Below, one piece after another: positions 47,201-50,768 of a DNA stretch of 64,000 nt. The DNA lies in NCBI GenBank assembly GCA_036245525.1, contig BTPG01000001.1, positions 222,654,889 through 222,718,888 of the forward strand. Reading direction: 5' to 3'. This DNA is from Semisulcospira habei (Eukaryota; Mollusca; Gastropoda; Semisulcospiridae). The notes under the pieces are model-generated. The model saw nothing but the letters and a program-made list of their open reading frames with translations. It was not told where the DNA came from and ran no database searches. A program made the position numbers and the translations under genes. How positions within the stretch are numbered: position 1 is the first letter of the stretch; every line of letters begins with the position of its first letter.

Positions 47201-48968
47201 ATGGACCAAGGGTAGACAGAAACAAATGCTCCAGAGTAGAAGGGAAACCCACCCTGTGGGGCTGACCAGGGTGACCCTGGGAACTAAAAAGTAGTCACAC
47301 TACTGGAGATGGCAAGATTTCTTCTTGATTTCTTTTATGAAAATACTGTAGGAATGAAAATAAATACGTTATTGGTAGCAGGGGCTTGCTGCACGGACCC
47401 TTGTAGGCCTTCGGGAGGTCAAAGGAACCATTGTACCCCTCAGGCCTTCGGGGTACAATGGTTCCTTTGACCTCCCGAAGGCCTACAAGGGTCTGTGTAG
47501 CAAACCCCTGTGACTAATTACTTATAATATAATCTTGTGTGTGTAGAGAACATATCCCAAAGAAAGAAAGACGCTTAGAAAATTGTGCTGTAATTGTCCT
47601 GTCTAAGCATGTTTTTTTCTGCGTTGGGATGTCCTCTGCATTTTACATGCTTGGCAGTCACCTTTATCATCTGGATTTTATGTGCATAAGAACAGATGAG
47701 TACAGACGGGCAAGTGAGAAATGACTTTGCACCTGTGACTCGCATCTTCTGGGGGTTCTGGCCCATGATCCTGTGTGTATGTTTGTTTGTGTGTGTGTTT
47801 GTGGTTCCCGTTTTTCTGGTGTTAGCTTGTTTTCAGTTGTAAGTTTAGTTTTTGTTCTTTGTAATGTGTGTTTTTGTTTTATTAATGTGAACGTAAAGCG
47901 CCTAGAGCAACCGGTGATTATGTGTTATGAAAATTGCCTTTATTATTATTTATTTATTTATCTGTATTATTCATTAATTTATTTACTCCAGACGAGCCGT
48001 TCCACCCCATCAAGTCTAGGCACGGAGCATCGCCCTCGCAGTGGCTCCACAGGGTCGGACTCTCGCATCGGTCATTCATGGGAGATGAAGAAATTGCAGT
48101 TCCTGCAGCCGGATTACCTCCCTCCCATGTCCTCCACGCTGGCTAACAACATGAGAGCTGCCTCCGAAGTGCAGGTCAGTTTTAGTTAATTCAGTAAGTT
48201 AACCCATTTAGCACCGACACAATTGGAGAACTGTCCCCTAAGTGCGGGTCAGTTTAGGTTACTTCAGTAATTTAACTCATTGTACCCCAAGACCAAAATC
48301 CCCCAATTTTGCCGTTGTCCTCTGAAGACCGCATTGCAGCGCAGGACACAGATCGACTTTGATAGTTTAAGGGTGATGCCAGAATAGCTTGGCGCCTGTC
48401 AGCGCCAAGCTATTCTGGCATCACCCTTGAACTATCATGGTCGATCCATATCTTGCTGTGGTGTGTCTGGGGTAGAATGAGTTAACCCATTTAGCATTGT
48501 CACTATACAGGAAAATATGGCTCGACCTCGACAGTTCAAGGGTTATATCAGAGTAGCTTGGCGCTGGAGGCGTCAAGCTATTCTGGCACCACCCTTGAAC
48601 TATCATGGCTGCCTCCTGAACTGTAATGTGGTCTCCAGAAAATATCCCAATTTTAGGAATCTCAGCCTTAGGACTCAGTGCATGGACTGAAACGGTGGGC
48701 CTGGCCTATAAAGCAAAGTCTGAGCCTACTGTCAAAACAGTAGGCTGAGACTTACAGCTTAGACGAGGCCTGCTGTTTTAGTCCATGTTCATGCACACCA
48801 CTGATCAAGACCTTTTTACTGTTTTCTGCACAGGTGCATGGAAACCGTGCCGGCCACCACAAGTCGACAGGAGCCATTAGCATCGGCTCAACAAATTCTG
48901 TCGACCAGCCTGGCTCTGGCAGACGACCCATGACACCGGTTGAGAGAGCCAGTGATGAAACCTGGTGA
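610..48968 (+). CDS. Large single-pass transmembrane protein with FN3-like, cadherin-like and EGF modules (29 exons, 5' end outside window)
   Basis: Probable cell-surface or matrix receptor. Exons read by GT-AG sites and phase: 610-755, 2909-3050, 12168-12271, 12843-13049, 13733-13907, 14279-14550 (or 14285), 15194-15346, 15726-15933, 16514-16695, 17536-17859, 18954-19125, 19582-19787, 21060-21246, 21385-21555, 22891-23094, 31527-31739, 32582-32741, 33452-33594, 38789-38880, 39812-39947, 40389-40506, 41864-42068, 42800-42985, 43562-43778, 44304-44613, 45362-45494, 46134-46364, 47992-48174, 48834-48968. Phases match at all 28 junctions, which is strong evidence that they form one transcript. 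The first half repeats fibronectin-III-like modules (VSWSGF, YEWAIGTTPGG, PYFVRVTAVNKAGL). Exons 20-24 are cadherin-like, exon 25 has EGF modules and the membrane helix, and exons 26-29 form the cytoplasmic tail. The signal peptide and first exons lie before the window. Ligand and family name are not recognised. Confidence 0.85.
846..1095 (+). repeat. Two-unit tandem repeat
   Basis: Two diverged units of roughly 130 bases start with GTACCTTGGACCCCCC and both contain GCGGATGGCGGTGAACCG and TTGTCACCGGCCTTGGCTGT. They lie in the intron after exon 1. The sequence just before (CAGACCCGACATATCGCGAA) is inverted and diverged near 2380, so both may derive from one element. Confidence 0.55.
2542..2627. 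mobile_element. Compact TTAA-type palindrome
   Basis: TTAACCCTTTGCATGTC on the left is matched by GACATGCAAAGGGTTAA on the right, and the arms pair almost perfectly to the centre. Same outer signature (TTAA, CCC/GGG) as the larger family but with different inner sequence. Close relatives are at 22709-22800 and 49714-49805. Confidence 0.65.
3550..4640 (-). pseudogene. DIRS tyrosine recombinase (broken)
   Basis: The N-terminal SAM-like part reads STLRVYEGKWSVLRAWCETR and APITIRGYLAMVADTYRHFG. The catalytic Arg is in ATAARVSELHAL. After a frame break near 3910-3940 the second half carries RAHEVRA (the HXXR box) and FARFYLRDL with the expected nucleophilic Tyr. All catalytic positions can be seen, but in two frames. 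The protein would integrate the circular DNA copy. The closest match in the window is the copy at about 29900-30995. Confidence 0.75.
4449..6810 (-). pseudogene. DIRS reverse transcriptase - RNase H - methyltransferase-like polyprotein (broken)
   Basis: Read on the - strand, RT motifs come first (RLFVVPKPGGKWRPIIDLS, FQ/YQFRALPFGLNLSP, SNYLDDLLL with the catalytic Asp pair). RNase H follows (LELKAVWLALIHWE, LILSDNSTVVAYIQKQGG), then the C-terminal domain usual in DIRS polyproteins (IDLFATRWNKQLALF, AYPPSVLVPKILLKLR). The frame changes near 5750 and again near 5090. The first change coincides with a 20-base tandem duplication at 5727-5766, so it is a decay event. Confidence 0.8.
6763..8308 (-). 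pseudogene. DIRS gag-like protein (broken)
   Basis: Two open stretches. The upstream one (8308 to 7649) is Arg/Ser-rich with repeated RSRSPR-type runs. The downstream one (7392 to 6763) has the conserved KSLPQPP, RRWPSGVD-like (TRWPSGVDIKFRQAW) and ANCDLMRRD segments also found in the second DIRS copy at 26878-28005. The protein presumably packages the element RNA. It is separated into frames and not functional as written. Confidence 0.65.
8754..12028 (-). mobile_element. RTE-like non-LTR retrotransposon, nearly full length, inactivated
   Basis: Flanked by a perfect 15-base target duplication, TTTGTGAAGTTGACT, at 8739-8753 and 12029-12043. Length near 3.3 kb fits RTE-type LINEs. The 3' end is on the left and terminates in a GTAAGT-type repeat. 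It was inserted three bases beyond the end of the DIRS copy and so is younger than it. One gene with endonuclease and reverse transcriptase domains is visible, with several stops and frameshifts. Confidence 0.85.
8760..11749 (-). pseudogene. RTE-like endonuclease / reverse transcriptase (broken)
   Basis: From 11749 downward: an AP-type endonuclease N terminus (MGTWNVKTMYQSGKSAQIAA, ISEARWTQSG, then IIKGDFNAKIGED and SDHHLLI), then RT motifs (NGKAAGPDGIPAE, PKKGDLSKCSNYRGITLLS, LDDLDFADDVALL) and a C-terminal segment (GRIRLGWIGHSLRK, KRKRGRPRNTSRRDLQ). In-frame stops interrupt it near 11297, 9761 and 9143, and frame changes occur near 9700 and 9440. The enzyme would nick the target and copy its own RNA. 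This copy cannot. Confidence 0.85.
12388..12601. mobile_element. Palindromic TTAA-type MITE, 214 bases, reference copy
   Basis: Cleanest example of the family: TTAACCCATTCAGCCC at the left, GCTGAATGAGTTAA at the right, and a long inner palindrome centred near 12470 with arms carrying CAAGGGTAGTGCCAGATTAG. No coding capacity. It sits in the intron between exons 3 and 4. Confidence 0.75.
12674..12819. mobile_element. Two short TTAA-type palindromes back to back
   Basis: A first element from about 12674 (TTGAACCCCTTT) ends at TTAA 12749-12752, where a second begins and ends at 12816-12819. The second has arms with TGCATGCAGCCGC and GGTGGCTGCGTGTGCA. It ends only 23 bases before the acceptor of exon 4. 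Confidence 0.5.
12843..13049 (+). CDS. Exon 4 of the transmembrane receptor gene: FN3-like module
   Basis: Phase-0 exon of exactly 69 codons between a CAG acceptor and a GTAAGT donor. It encodes the typical first half of a fibronectin-III-like fold, with alternating hydrophobics around TAVWEGFADPDSPLKFF. The companion half (PYFVRVTAVNKAGLSISV) is in exon 5 at 13733-13907. The same two-exon layout returns in exons 12-13, which suggests the ectodomain grew by duplication of exon pairs. Confidence 0.8.
13343..13556. mobile_element. Palindromic TTAA-type MITE, 214 bases
   Basis: TTAACCCATTACATGCTG to GATGAAAAGGGTTAA, with an inner palindrome GGGTGGTGCCAGAATAGCTT. It belongs to a second subfamily (AGAATAGC core, TGAGGCTGA end) that recurs near 16071, 20113, 20678, 21727 and 22415. 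Confidence 0.7.
15457..15520. repeat. CTCATGAG hairpin element
   Basis: Short near-perfect inverted repeat: AGAGGCATAGATCTTCATGAGC on one side and its partner ending in GTCTTGCAG on the other. Same family as hairpins near 19348, 20336, 24373, 38470, 39503, 41645, 45132 and 51570. Confidence 0.6.
15726..15933 (+). CDS. Exon 8 of the receptor gene, with a furin-type site
   Basis: Opens with a Cys-rich stretch (DCESICNCTKYVK) and then contains GRRKRS, a match to the Arg-X-Lys/Arg-Arg rule for furin-like convertases. It ends in phase 1, which exon 9 at 16514 completes. The site lies in the presumed ectodomain, so cleavage in the secretory pathway is plausible. That is inference, not shown by the sequence. 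Confidence 0.8.
16071..16492. mobile_element. Two palindromic MITEs sharing one TTAA
   Basis: The first copy spans 16071-16294 and the second 16291-16492. The TTAA at 16291-16294 is the right end of one and the left end of the other. Both have the AGAATAGC / GCTATTCT inner palindrome. They fill most of the intron before exon 9. Confidence 0.65.
16904..17116. mobile_element. Palindromic MITE with degenerate ends
   Basis: Ends read ATAACTCATTCTGCC and GGGCACAATGAGTCAA, degenerate versions of the family termini. The centre is well preserved, with GCTTGGCGCCGATAGGCGCC around the axis. Confidence 0.6.
17536..17859 (+). CDS. Exon 10 of the receptor gene (longest ectodomain exon)
   Basis: A phase-0 exon of 108 codons between an AACAG acceptor and GTGAGA donor. 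The peptide includes FVDDDTVFRSTVCGIPS and WNWKNFLTDTNSDG, with several Asn-X-Ser/Thr sites and spaced cysteines that fit an extracellular location. No named domain is recognised in this exon alone. It leads into exon 11 at 18954, which starts with a Cys cluster (CVPCVDQCDKYNCDLNC). Confidence 0.8.
17905..18121. mobile_element. Palindromic TTAA-type MITE
   Basis: Starts TTAACCCTTTTAGCCCC and ends TCTGAAAGGGTTCAA, with the AGATTAGC / GCTAATCT inner palindrome. The right TTAA is changed to TTCA. Confidence 0.65.
18122..18953. other. Intron sequence with a dispersed repeat fragment and a small palindrome
   Basis: About 18290-18470 holds a dispersed repeat fragment (GACTTTATTGTTACTG..., then GACGGGTGAAGCCCGTCGCC). 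Its end is shared with an insertion near 50849-50979. A TTAA-bounded palindrome (TTAACTCATTCATGGCC to GCGAATGAGTTAA) is at 18806-18885. I see no gene here. Confidence 0.5.
19348..19413. repeat. CTCATGAG hairpin element
   Basis: Almost perfect stem: GCAAGAGACATAAATCCTCA pairs with TGAGGATTTATGTCTCTTG around a C-rich/G-rich tip. Confidence 0.65.
20113..20891. mobile_element. Cluster of palindromic MITEs with a duplicated flank
   Basis: Copies at 20113-20325 and 20678-20891, a CTCATGAG-type hairpin at 20336-20411 and a truncated MITE end near 20577-20620. A stretch of about 55 bases (CATGCGTCCTCATAGTATTC onward) occurs before both full copies, at about 20060 and 20624, so a MITE was duplicated together with its flank. 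Confidence 0.6.
21060..21246 (+). CDS. Exon 13 of the receptor gene: FN3-like module
   Basis: Begins EYEWAIGTTPGG and continues to YYISVRCTNGGGL, the strand pattern of a fibronectin-III-like repeat. It joins exon 12 (ending at 19787) directly in phase 0, giving SSIV-EYEWAIG across the junction. An open stretch just upstream (about 20912-21011) does not join in phase and is not used. Confidence 0.8.
21727..22190. mobile_element. Two palindromic TTAA-type MITEs
   Basis: 21727-21935 is of the AGAATAGC subfamily. 21977-22190 is of the AGATTAGC subfamily and is close to perfect, with TTAACCCTTTCAGTGCC to GGCGCTAGAAGGGTTAA. Both lie in the intron before exon 15. Confidence 0.65.
22415..22800. mobile_element. 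Two TTAA-type elements: a 214-base MITE and a compact palindrome
   Basis: 22415-22628 has good termini but has lost part of its inner palindrome (GCCAGAGCC replaces the usual core). 22709-22800 is a compact palindrome (TTAACCCATTGGCTGTTGGT and its partner) related to those at 2542 and 49714. Confidence 0.6.
23095..24712. other. Intron sequence without a gene
   Basis: I see no exon. About 24060-24205 holds four diverged units of roughly 40 bases (AGACGCAGTGTGTCAAAGTG and variants). A CTCATGAG-type hairpin lies at 24373-24433. A decayed end of the palindromic family may be present near 24600 (AGTTGAAGGGTGGTCACAG). Confidence 0.5.
25635..26085 (+). repeat. Tandem repeat inside DIRS gag
   Basis: Five occurrences of CCTTGAGCCCCGGGCACCGC, spaced roughly 85-120 bases apart, with GACTCCTCCGGCGAGTCGCC between some of them. 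In protein terms these are repeats of PADSSGESPSR and EPRAPRLLS. The matching gag part of the other DIRS copy has no such clean array. Confidence 0.7.
26437..26832 (+). mobile_element. SINE-like retroposon, full-length copy inside DIRS gag
   Basis: Starts ACCCCACCCGGGTCTGCC and ends GCAATGTACAATCAATCAA. Flanked by a 12-base duplication CCCTCGGCTCCT at 26425-26436 and 26833-26844. It has no coding capacity. The AATC-repeat tail and variable target duplications fit a LINE-mobilised non-autonomous element. I see no clear tRNA-type box A/B. Other copies are at 46938-47295 (inverted) and 52537-52926. Confidence 0.8.
27902..30085 (+). CDS. DIRS reverse transcriptase - RNase H - methyltransferase-like polyprotein
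   Basis: One uninterrupted frame. RT motifs include FYSRLFIVPKPGGKWRPIID, FQFRALPFGLNLSPWVF and SNYLDDLLL with the catalytic Asp pair. RNase H shows LCVDASLAGWGAHL, LELNAVWQALRAWE, VLSDNSTVVAYIQKQGG and HIPGHLNVLADSLSR. A C-terminal domain typical of DIRS follows (VDLFATRWNHQLPLF, YPPTVLVPKVLLKLRG, LVAPFSWDRSWTTDLL). The frame opens with GTG, not ATG, inside the end of gag, so expression by frameshift or from an internal start is likely. The 3' end overlaps the recombinase frame. It would copy the element RNA into DNA, and the domain set looks complete. Confidence 0.85.
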   Translation: MRPVLAAPVLPVLPVLPFRPGPSPPAALGVGGPPDFCSPPPPPTASGSPVGGRLALHGDVWRSLFPDDPWILSLVSVGLLISFRSPPPLRRSPLWTEIPSDPPKADALRGEVTALLQKAATEVVACHDSPAFYSRLFIVPKPGGKWRPIIDLSALNRFIAAPSFRMETARSLRAAVQPMDFAVSLDLSDAYLHVPIHPASRRYLRFAIDGTVFQFRALPFGLNLSPWVFTRIMNAVVARARCSSSSPISNYLDDLLLRNQSVASLLLDRDALLLLLSRLGFLVNAGKSDLTPSRHFVHLGMEFVTDRNLVRLPEPRIQKLADLARLVAQEAAVPARVWLQLLGLMSAEADLLPLGRLYSRPLQLHLLLHWRRSSGDLSTLVPITPMLRPHLLRWTDVSWLGSGIPLTSPLPRLSLCVDASLAGWGAHLLPSFRYVAGRWNEDLASRHINWLELNAVWQALRAWEPDLRTQDLLVLSDNSTVVAYIQKQGGTRSPDLCILLYRLLRWCEDRGISLRACHIPGHLNVLADSLSRRGQLLHTEWTLRRDIFRLICERWETPLVDLFATRWNHQLPLFVSPIPDPLAWAVDALSISWDGLVAYAYPPTVLVPKVLLKLRGCNAVLLLVAPFSWDRSWTTDLLSLATDPPLPLPTPRTMLKQPRQPLFHPCPKRLLLHAWRLCGTPSPLEASRVRQWTLSLQPADLPPDVSTRESGECFVPGALTVVSPPSL
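29900..30995 (+). pseudogene. DIRS tyrosine recombinase, one frame break
   Basis: SAM-like N-terminal part (STRRVYEGKWRVLRAWCSDR, APITIRGYLSMIADTYRH), catalytic Arg in ATAARVSELHAL, then after a frame change near 30590 the HXXR box in RIRAHEVRAMAAS and the Tyr in FARFYLRDL. The start is not certain because the frame overlaps the end of the RT gene. The single break is the main visible lesion besides the gag insertion. Its product would insert the circular DNA copy. Confidence 0.75.
31527..31739 (+). CDS. Exon 16 of the receptor gene, with a second dibasic site
   Basis: First exon after the 8.4-kb intron that carries a DIRS retrotransposon. The acceptor lies only about 70 bases beyond the right end of that element. 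The peptide has a CXXC-like pair (CSSC) and a GRTKRSA stretch matching a furin-like RXKR rule. Phase 1 on both sides, so the exon is symmetric and skipping it would keep the frame. Confidence 0.8.
31974..32058. repeat. (TG)n microsatellite
   Basis: About 40 uninterrupted TG units in the intron after exon 16. Confidence 0.95.
32183..32580 (+). repeat. Two-unit tandem duplication with a SINE-like tail
   Basis: Two units with a period near 205 bases, each starting AAAGCGCTTAGAGCTTATTT and carrying GTGCTCAATAAATAGTCATT plus an ATT array. The second unit runs into the acceptor of exon 17 (AG at 32580-32581), so the splice site may derive from the repeat. A related fragment (AAAGCGCCTAGAGC) is near 47896. 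Confidence 0.65.
33799..34221. mobile_element. Non-autonomous DNA transposon with CAGGCATGGGAATT ends
   Basis: Terminal inverted repeat CAGGCATGGGAATT / AATTCCCATGCCTG, flanked on both sides by ATAATA (33793-33798 and 34222-34227), a possible 6-base target duplication. The inside contains CGTTTCCGCGAAAAACGATT and C-rich runs. A partial relative at 43058-43432 has the left end only. Confidence 0.6.
34222..36000. repeat. Intron stretch with tandem and dispersed repeats
   Basis: About 34437-34565 has two units of CAGCTGTGGATGTCCTCTCA. 35231-35335 is a clean two-unit duplication (GTAACACTCAACCGACACAA). 35400-35900 repeats CCGTTGCTGGACAGTATTCC and TTTACAGGAATT in varied order. No exon is seen. 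Confidence 0.55.
35938..37121. repeat. Three dispersed copies ending in poly-G
   Basis: Segments near 35938, 36037 and 37035 share TGTTCGCCTTG, AGTGCTAATTTTGAAGGA and CTGATTTCGTCCA and each run into 17-30 consecutive G. They frame the coding-like region above. Confidence 0.6.
36020..38110 (-). pseudogene. Unrecognised Pro/Thr-rich coding-like region with a repeated domain
   Basis: On the - strand, several open stretches carry Pro/Thr-rich peptides (for example TTTPPPPRTRSTGSQASQAT near 37700). A roughly 40-residue segment appears twice in diverged form: MDVIDLVLLLQSSIPVIDAV with EYHRALIATRWL (about 36426-36300), and MGLDGLTRLLTAAIPAIL with RAAITVRWLF (about 38065-37960). No single frame spans the region, and poly-G/C tracts break it. 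It could be remnants of a repetitive host gene or of an element. The function is unknown. Confidence 0.35.
38470..38765. repeat. Hairpin element and decayed palindromic MITE before exon 19
   Basis: 38470-38529 is a CTCATGAG-type hairpin (CTGCAAGAGGCATAGATCCT). About 38630-38765 is a degenerate palindromic MITE (AAAGGGTAGTGCCAG / CTGGCACTACCCTTGCA). Its end lies about 25 bases from the acceptor of exon 19. Confidence 0.5.
39095..39345. repeat. Array of MITE half-sites
   Basis: Four or five partial copies of the GTTCAAGGGTGGTGCC arm occur in direct order, and only the last has its partner arm (GGCACCTACAGGTTCCAAGC). It looks like a rearranged cluster of the palindromic family. Confidence 0.5.
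39503..39579. repeat. CTCATGAG hairpin element
   Basis: AAACTGCAAGAGGTATAGAT and ATCTATACCTCTTGCAGTTT pair as a near-perfect stem. It is the longest and cleanest of this hairpin family. Confidence 0.65.
39975..40185. mobile_element. Palindromic TTAA-type MITE, diverged
   Basis: TTAACCCTTCACATCCTGA to GGCTGTAATGGTTCAA, with inner arms CAAGGGTAGTGCCAAGGCAG and TGTCCTGGCACCACCTTTGA. It is more diverged than most copies and lies in the intron after exon 20. Confidence 0.55.
40389..43778 (+). CDS. Exons 21-24 of the receptor gene: cadherin-like modules
   Basis: Four exons (40389-40506, 41864-42068, 42800-42985, 43562-43778) encode tandem cadherin-like segments. The visible signs are YTVGTDDADGD, the inter-module linker TPTNDAPVA, YDTDLTDTLTL and DTVQFVATDDGG. 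Acidic DXD and TNDAP elements are typical of calcium-binding cadherin-like and VCBS-type repeats. The last exon runs into the first EGF cysteines (CLNEGEC). Exact module boundaries cannot be fixed by eye. Confidence 0.7.
40513..40988. mobile_element. Fold-back element with about 165-base arms
   Basis: Left arm 40513-40676 and right arm about 40825-40988 are inverted copies (CACTGTCAGGGGAGAGAATT, ATCGACCAATGATCATAGAT, TAAGTGACTGGAAGTAGTGA). It begins within six bases of the GTAAGT donor of exon 21, so the folded RNA would sit directly beside the splice site. No coding sequence. Confidence 0.7.
41570..41700. repeat. Short TTAA palindrome and CTCATGAG hairpin
   Basis: TTAACCCCCATGTGCATGCA...GGGGGGTTAACCCC near 41578-41612, then a hairpin at 41645-41696 with AAGAGACAGATCCTCATGAG. 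Intronic. Confidence 0.45.
42155..42368. mobile_element. Palindromic TTAA-type MITE, 214 bases
   Basis: TTGACCCATTCAGCCCTGA to GCTGAATGAGTTAA, closely matching the copy at 12388-12601 in both ends and centre. The left TTAA has changed to TTGA. Confidence 0.65.
43058..43432. mobile_element. Partial CAGGCATGGGAATT element
   Basis: Begins CAGGCATGGGAATTGTGCGC and follows the internal sequence of the element at 33799 (TTTCCGCGAAAAACCATTG, GGCTGTGTCCGTGGCCTGCC). The right terminus is missing. A C-rich segment is duplicated inside it. Confidence 0.5.
44188..44246. repeat. Palindrome before exon 25
   Basis: ATGATATCAGCCACTGTTGG and CCAACTGCGGCTGATGTCA flank a CACGCACTCGTGCG tip. A looser relative lies near 43960-44045. 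Confidence 0.5.
44304..44613 (+). CDS. Exon 25 of the receptor gene: EGF-like modules and transmembrane helix
   Basis: Completes the EGF-like module started in exon 24 (CNCSAGFHGLHCD), then a second Cys-rich module (NECYSNPC...YECACPEDDPDC). A strongly hydrophobic helix follows (about 22 residues after EGWM, rich in Val/Leu/Ala) and ends with the basic stop-transfer start AVRTG. The order EGF, helix, basic residues fixes type I topology, with the N-terminal modules outside the cell. Confidence 0.85.
45037..45200. repeat. Duplicated half plus full CTCATGAG hairpin
   Basis: CAGTTCCTTACATTAGCAAG occurs at about 45048 and 45118. The second copy continues into a complete stem (AGCAAGAAGCATAGATTCTC / GAGAATCTATCCTTCTTGCT). 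Confidence 0.55.
45362..48968 (+). CDS. Exons 26-29 of the receptor gene: cytoplasmic tail and stop
   Basis: Four exons (45362-45494, 46134-46364, 47992-48174, 48834-48968), all joined in phase 0, encode about 227 residues rich in Ser, Pro and Arg. Features include the juxtamembrane basic run RRIKWSLFSNKKRPG, a PPTPPADY proline motif next to a tyrosine, and RPMTPVERASDETW at the C terminus, ended by TGA at 48966-48968. Low-complexity composition suggests a disordered signalling or adaptor-binding tail. Partners are unknown. Confidence 0.8.
46496..46565. repeat. Short TTAA-type palindrome
   Basis: TTAAGCCCCTTGTGTATGCA to TGCATGCACAAAGGGGTTAA. The symmetry continues into the flanks (AGAGC / GCTCT). 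Confidence 0.55.
46938..47295 (-). mobile_element. SINE-like retroposon, 5'-truncated copy
   Basis: Reverse complement of the element at 26437. It begins with the ATTG repeat tail on the left and ends within the first 50 bases of the element, so the 5' end is lost. Flanked by the 12-base duplication CACACTACTGGA at 46926-46937 and 47296-47307. Lies between exons 27 and 28. Confidence 0.8.
47371..47519. repeat. Long perfect-type palindrome
   Basis: Arms of about 65 bases (GGACCCTTGTAGGCCTTCGG and its complement) surround a loop of roughly ten bases. It is not related in sequence to the TTAA families. Intronic. Confidence 0.7.
48272..48680. mobile_element. Two palindromic MITEs sharing one TTAA
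   Basis: 48272-48485 (TTAACTCATTGTACCCC to GGTAGAATGAGTTAA) and a second copy from 48482 to about 48680, both with the AGAATAGC-type or AGAGTAGC inner palindrome. The TTAA at 48482-48485 is common to both. Confidence 0.65.
48681..48787. repeat. Palindrome in the last intron
   Basis: CATGGACTGAAACGGTGGGC pairs with GCCTGCTGTTTTAGTCCATG, with inner CTGAGCCTACTG / CAGTAGGCTGAG. It ends about 47 bases before the final exon. Confidence 0.55.
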
Positions 48969-49429
48969 ACTTGACCGTTGATCTTCAACTGAAGCAGTGA
49001 CCTTGATTTTAATACATGACGTGGTAGGAGCAGATGAGACAGTGCATGTTGAAAGGCAAAGACTAAATGTTGAGGACATGCTTCCTCTTCTTCTTCAGTT
49101 TTGTTGTTACTGGAGAAAAAAAAAGACAATCGAGCCTGTATTATCTTCTTCTTTCTTTTTTTTAAAGAAAGAAAATATACTACACAATTTGTTGTGAAGT
49201 ACTATTTCCAAAACATTAGAAGAGTAGAGTTATCATTTTGCTTCCCACCTTTGGCTCTAAACCAAAAAAAAAAAAAAAAAGACGCGATACATGTATATCA
49301 TGTACGTCATGGATTTTATTTAGCATTTTGATTCACATAAATTCATGATTTGTTTTAAGACTGGTCTTCGAACTAAACGTCTGCACTTGTTCGAGCCACA
49401 TGCTTGTACGCAGCATATGAAGTTAGCGT
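48969..49429 (+). other. Probable 3' untranslated region of the receptor gene
   Basis: Follows the TGA at 48966-48968. It is AT-rich with A-runs (for example 49261-49279). I cannot fix the polyadenylation site. No other gene is seen here. Confidence 0.4.
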
Positions 49430-49805
49430 TTAACCCATTTAATCCCACAGCTGGGAGGTTACCTAACGACTATGTACCATTTGCACGAGACAGATTGACC
49501 ATGATAATTTAAGGGTAGTGCCAGATCAGCTTGGCGCCTGAAGGCGCCAAGCTAATCTGGCACTACCCTTGAATTATCATGGTCAATACATGTCCTGTTG
49601 TTGGGTGTTGGGGCTGAATGGTTTAAGACATGTTGCTAGGATACTGCCTTTTCTTAAATGCTAACCTCATTTGGAGCATATCCATGTCTCATGTTGAAGA
49701 GGTTAAGGTCTGTTTAACCCTTTGACTGTTGGTAGCGCTTTTTGTCACGATGATTCCTGTAGGAATCATCGCGACAAAAAGTGCTACTGCCAGCCAAATG
49801 GTTAA
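49430..49805. mobile_element. Palindromic MITE and compact palindrome
   Basis: 49430-49626 is a full TTAA-type MITE (TTAACCCATTTAATCCC to GGGGCTGAATGGTTTAA). 49714-49805 is a compact palindrome (TTAACCCTTTGACTGTTGGT and its partner) almost identical in layout to 22709-22800. Confidence 0.65.
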
Positions 49806-50007
49806 GTAAAGGTGTGAACATTCCAACCCTCAGTAATTCTCATACCCTCTTCGTTCCTGTCTACATGGAGCAGTTTCTCTAGCTCCGATACTTCCCTCAC
49901 ACAGTGTGGCAACGCTAACACCTGATGAATCGTTACCTCTGTGGAACACAGATGTGCACAGCCACTCATGAGGATCTGTGCCTGTTACAGGTGGATGAAG
50001 CTCATGA

Positions 50008-50078
50008 AACCCTTTGTGCGTGTAGCGACCAGTACTGTAAACAGTACTGGTGACTACATACATGCGTAGGGGGGTAAA
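50008..50078. repeat. Short palindrome of the GTACTGTAAACAGTAC type
   Basis: AACCCTTTGTGCGTGTAGCG to GCGTAGGGGGGT around the stem CAGTACTGTAAACAGTACTG. Related to 212-281 and 55938-56007. Confidence 0.5.
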
Positions 50079-50768
50079 ATGCAACCGAAGATCTTTAGGA
50101 TTATGAAAAACTGTGTGCATCATCGGAGTGTTTTGCATGGGTGTGCCCCATTGTGTGACGAACTTGTCTTTTTTTTTTCTTTTTTTTTTTTTTGTAGTAA
50201 AATCTTTCAGCATGGTATTTTGTCTGATTGTTGTCATTTTCAAGGTTTGCGCATGTGTTTGTGTTGGTATTTATGGAGTTTGCATGTGGCGGGGTACTTC
50301 AACACCTTTCGTTTGTACAGTATGCACCATTTTCAAGCATAACATATACAGCAAAACCTGCTTTTAGTGACCACACTTATGAAAGATCACCCCTCACCCC
50401 CCCCCCCCCCCCCCCAACAAAAAAAAAAATATATAATTTTTATAAAAAAATATTTGTCTTTTAATACCACCTTTTGTTGCAGATAAAGGTGGTTGCTCAA
50501 AAACAGTTATACTCTAAATAACTTTCAAGCACACTGCACAGGAAATAGTATTGGTTTGAAAGTACGTGATTCCCGGAAACTGATTTGTAAGTGTGTAAGC
50601 ACACCTGCTGCAAACACAAAATCCAATGTACTGGCAAATTGTAGCTTATGGTAGACGCTGCACTGACCACAACAAAAGCAAAATACATACAGTAGAACCT
50701 GTTTTGATTGAACACTTTGTATGAAAGAAAAACTGGTCTTAAAGACAGGTGCTCACTGAAGAGAATTC

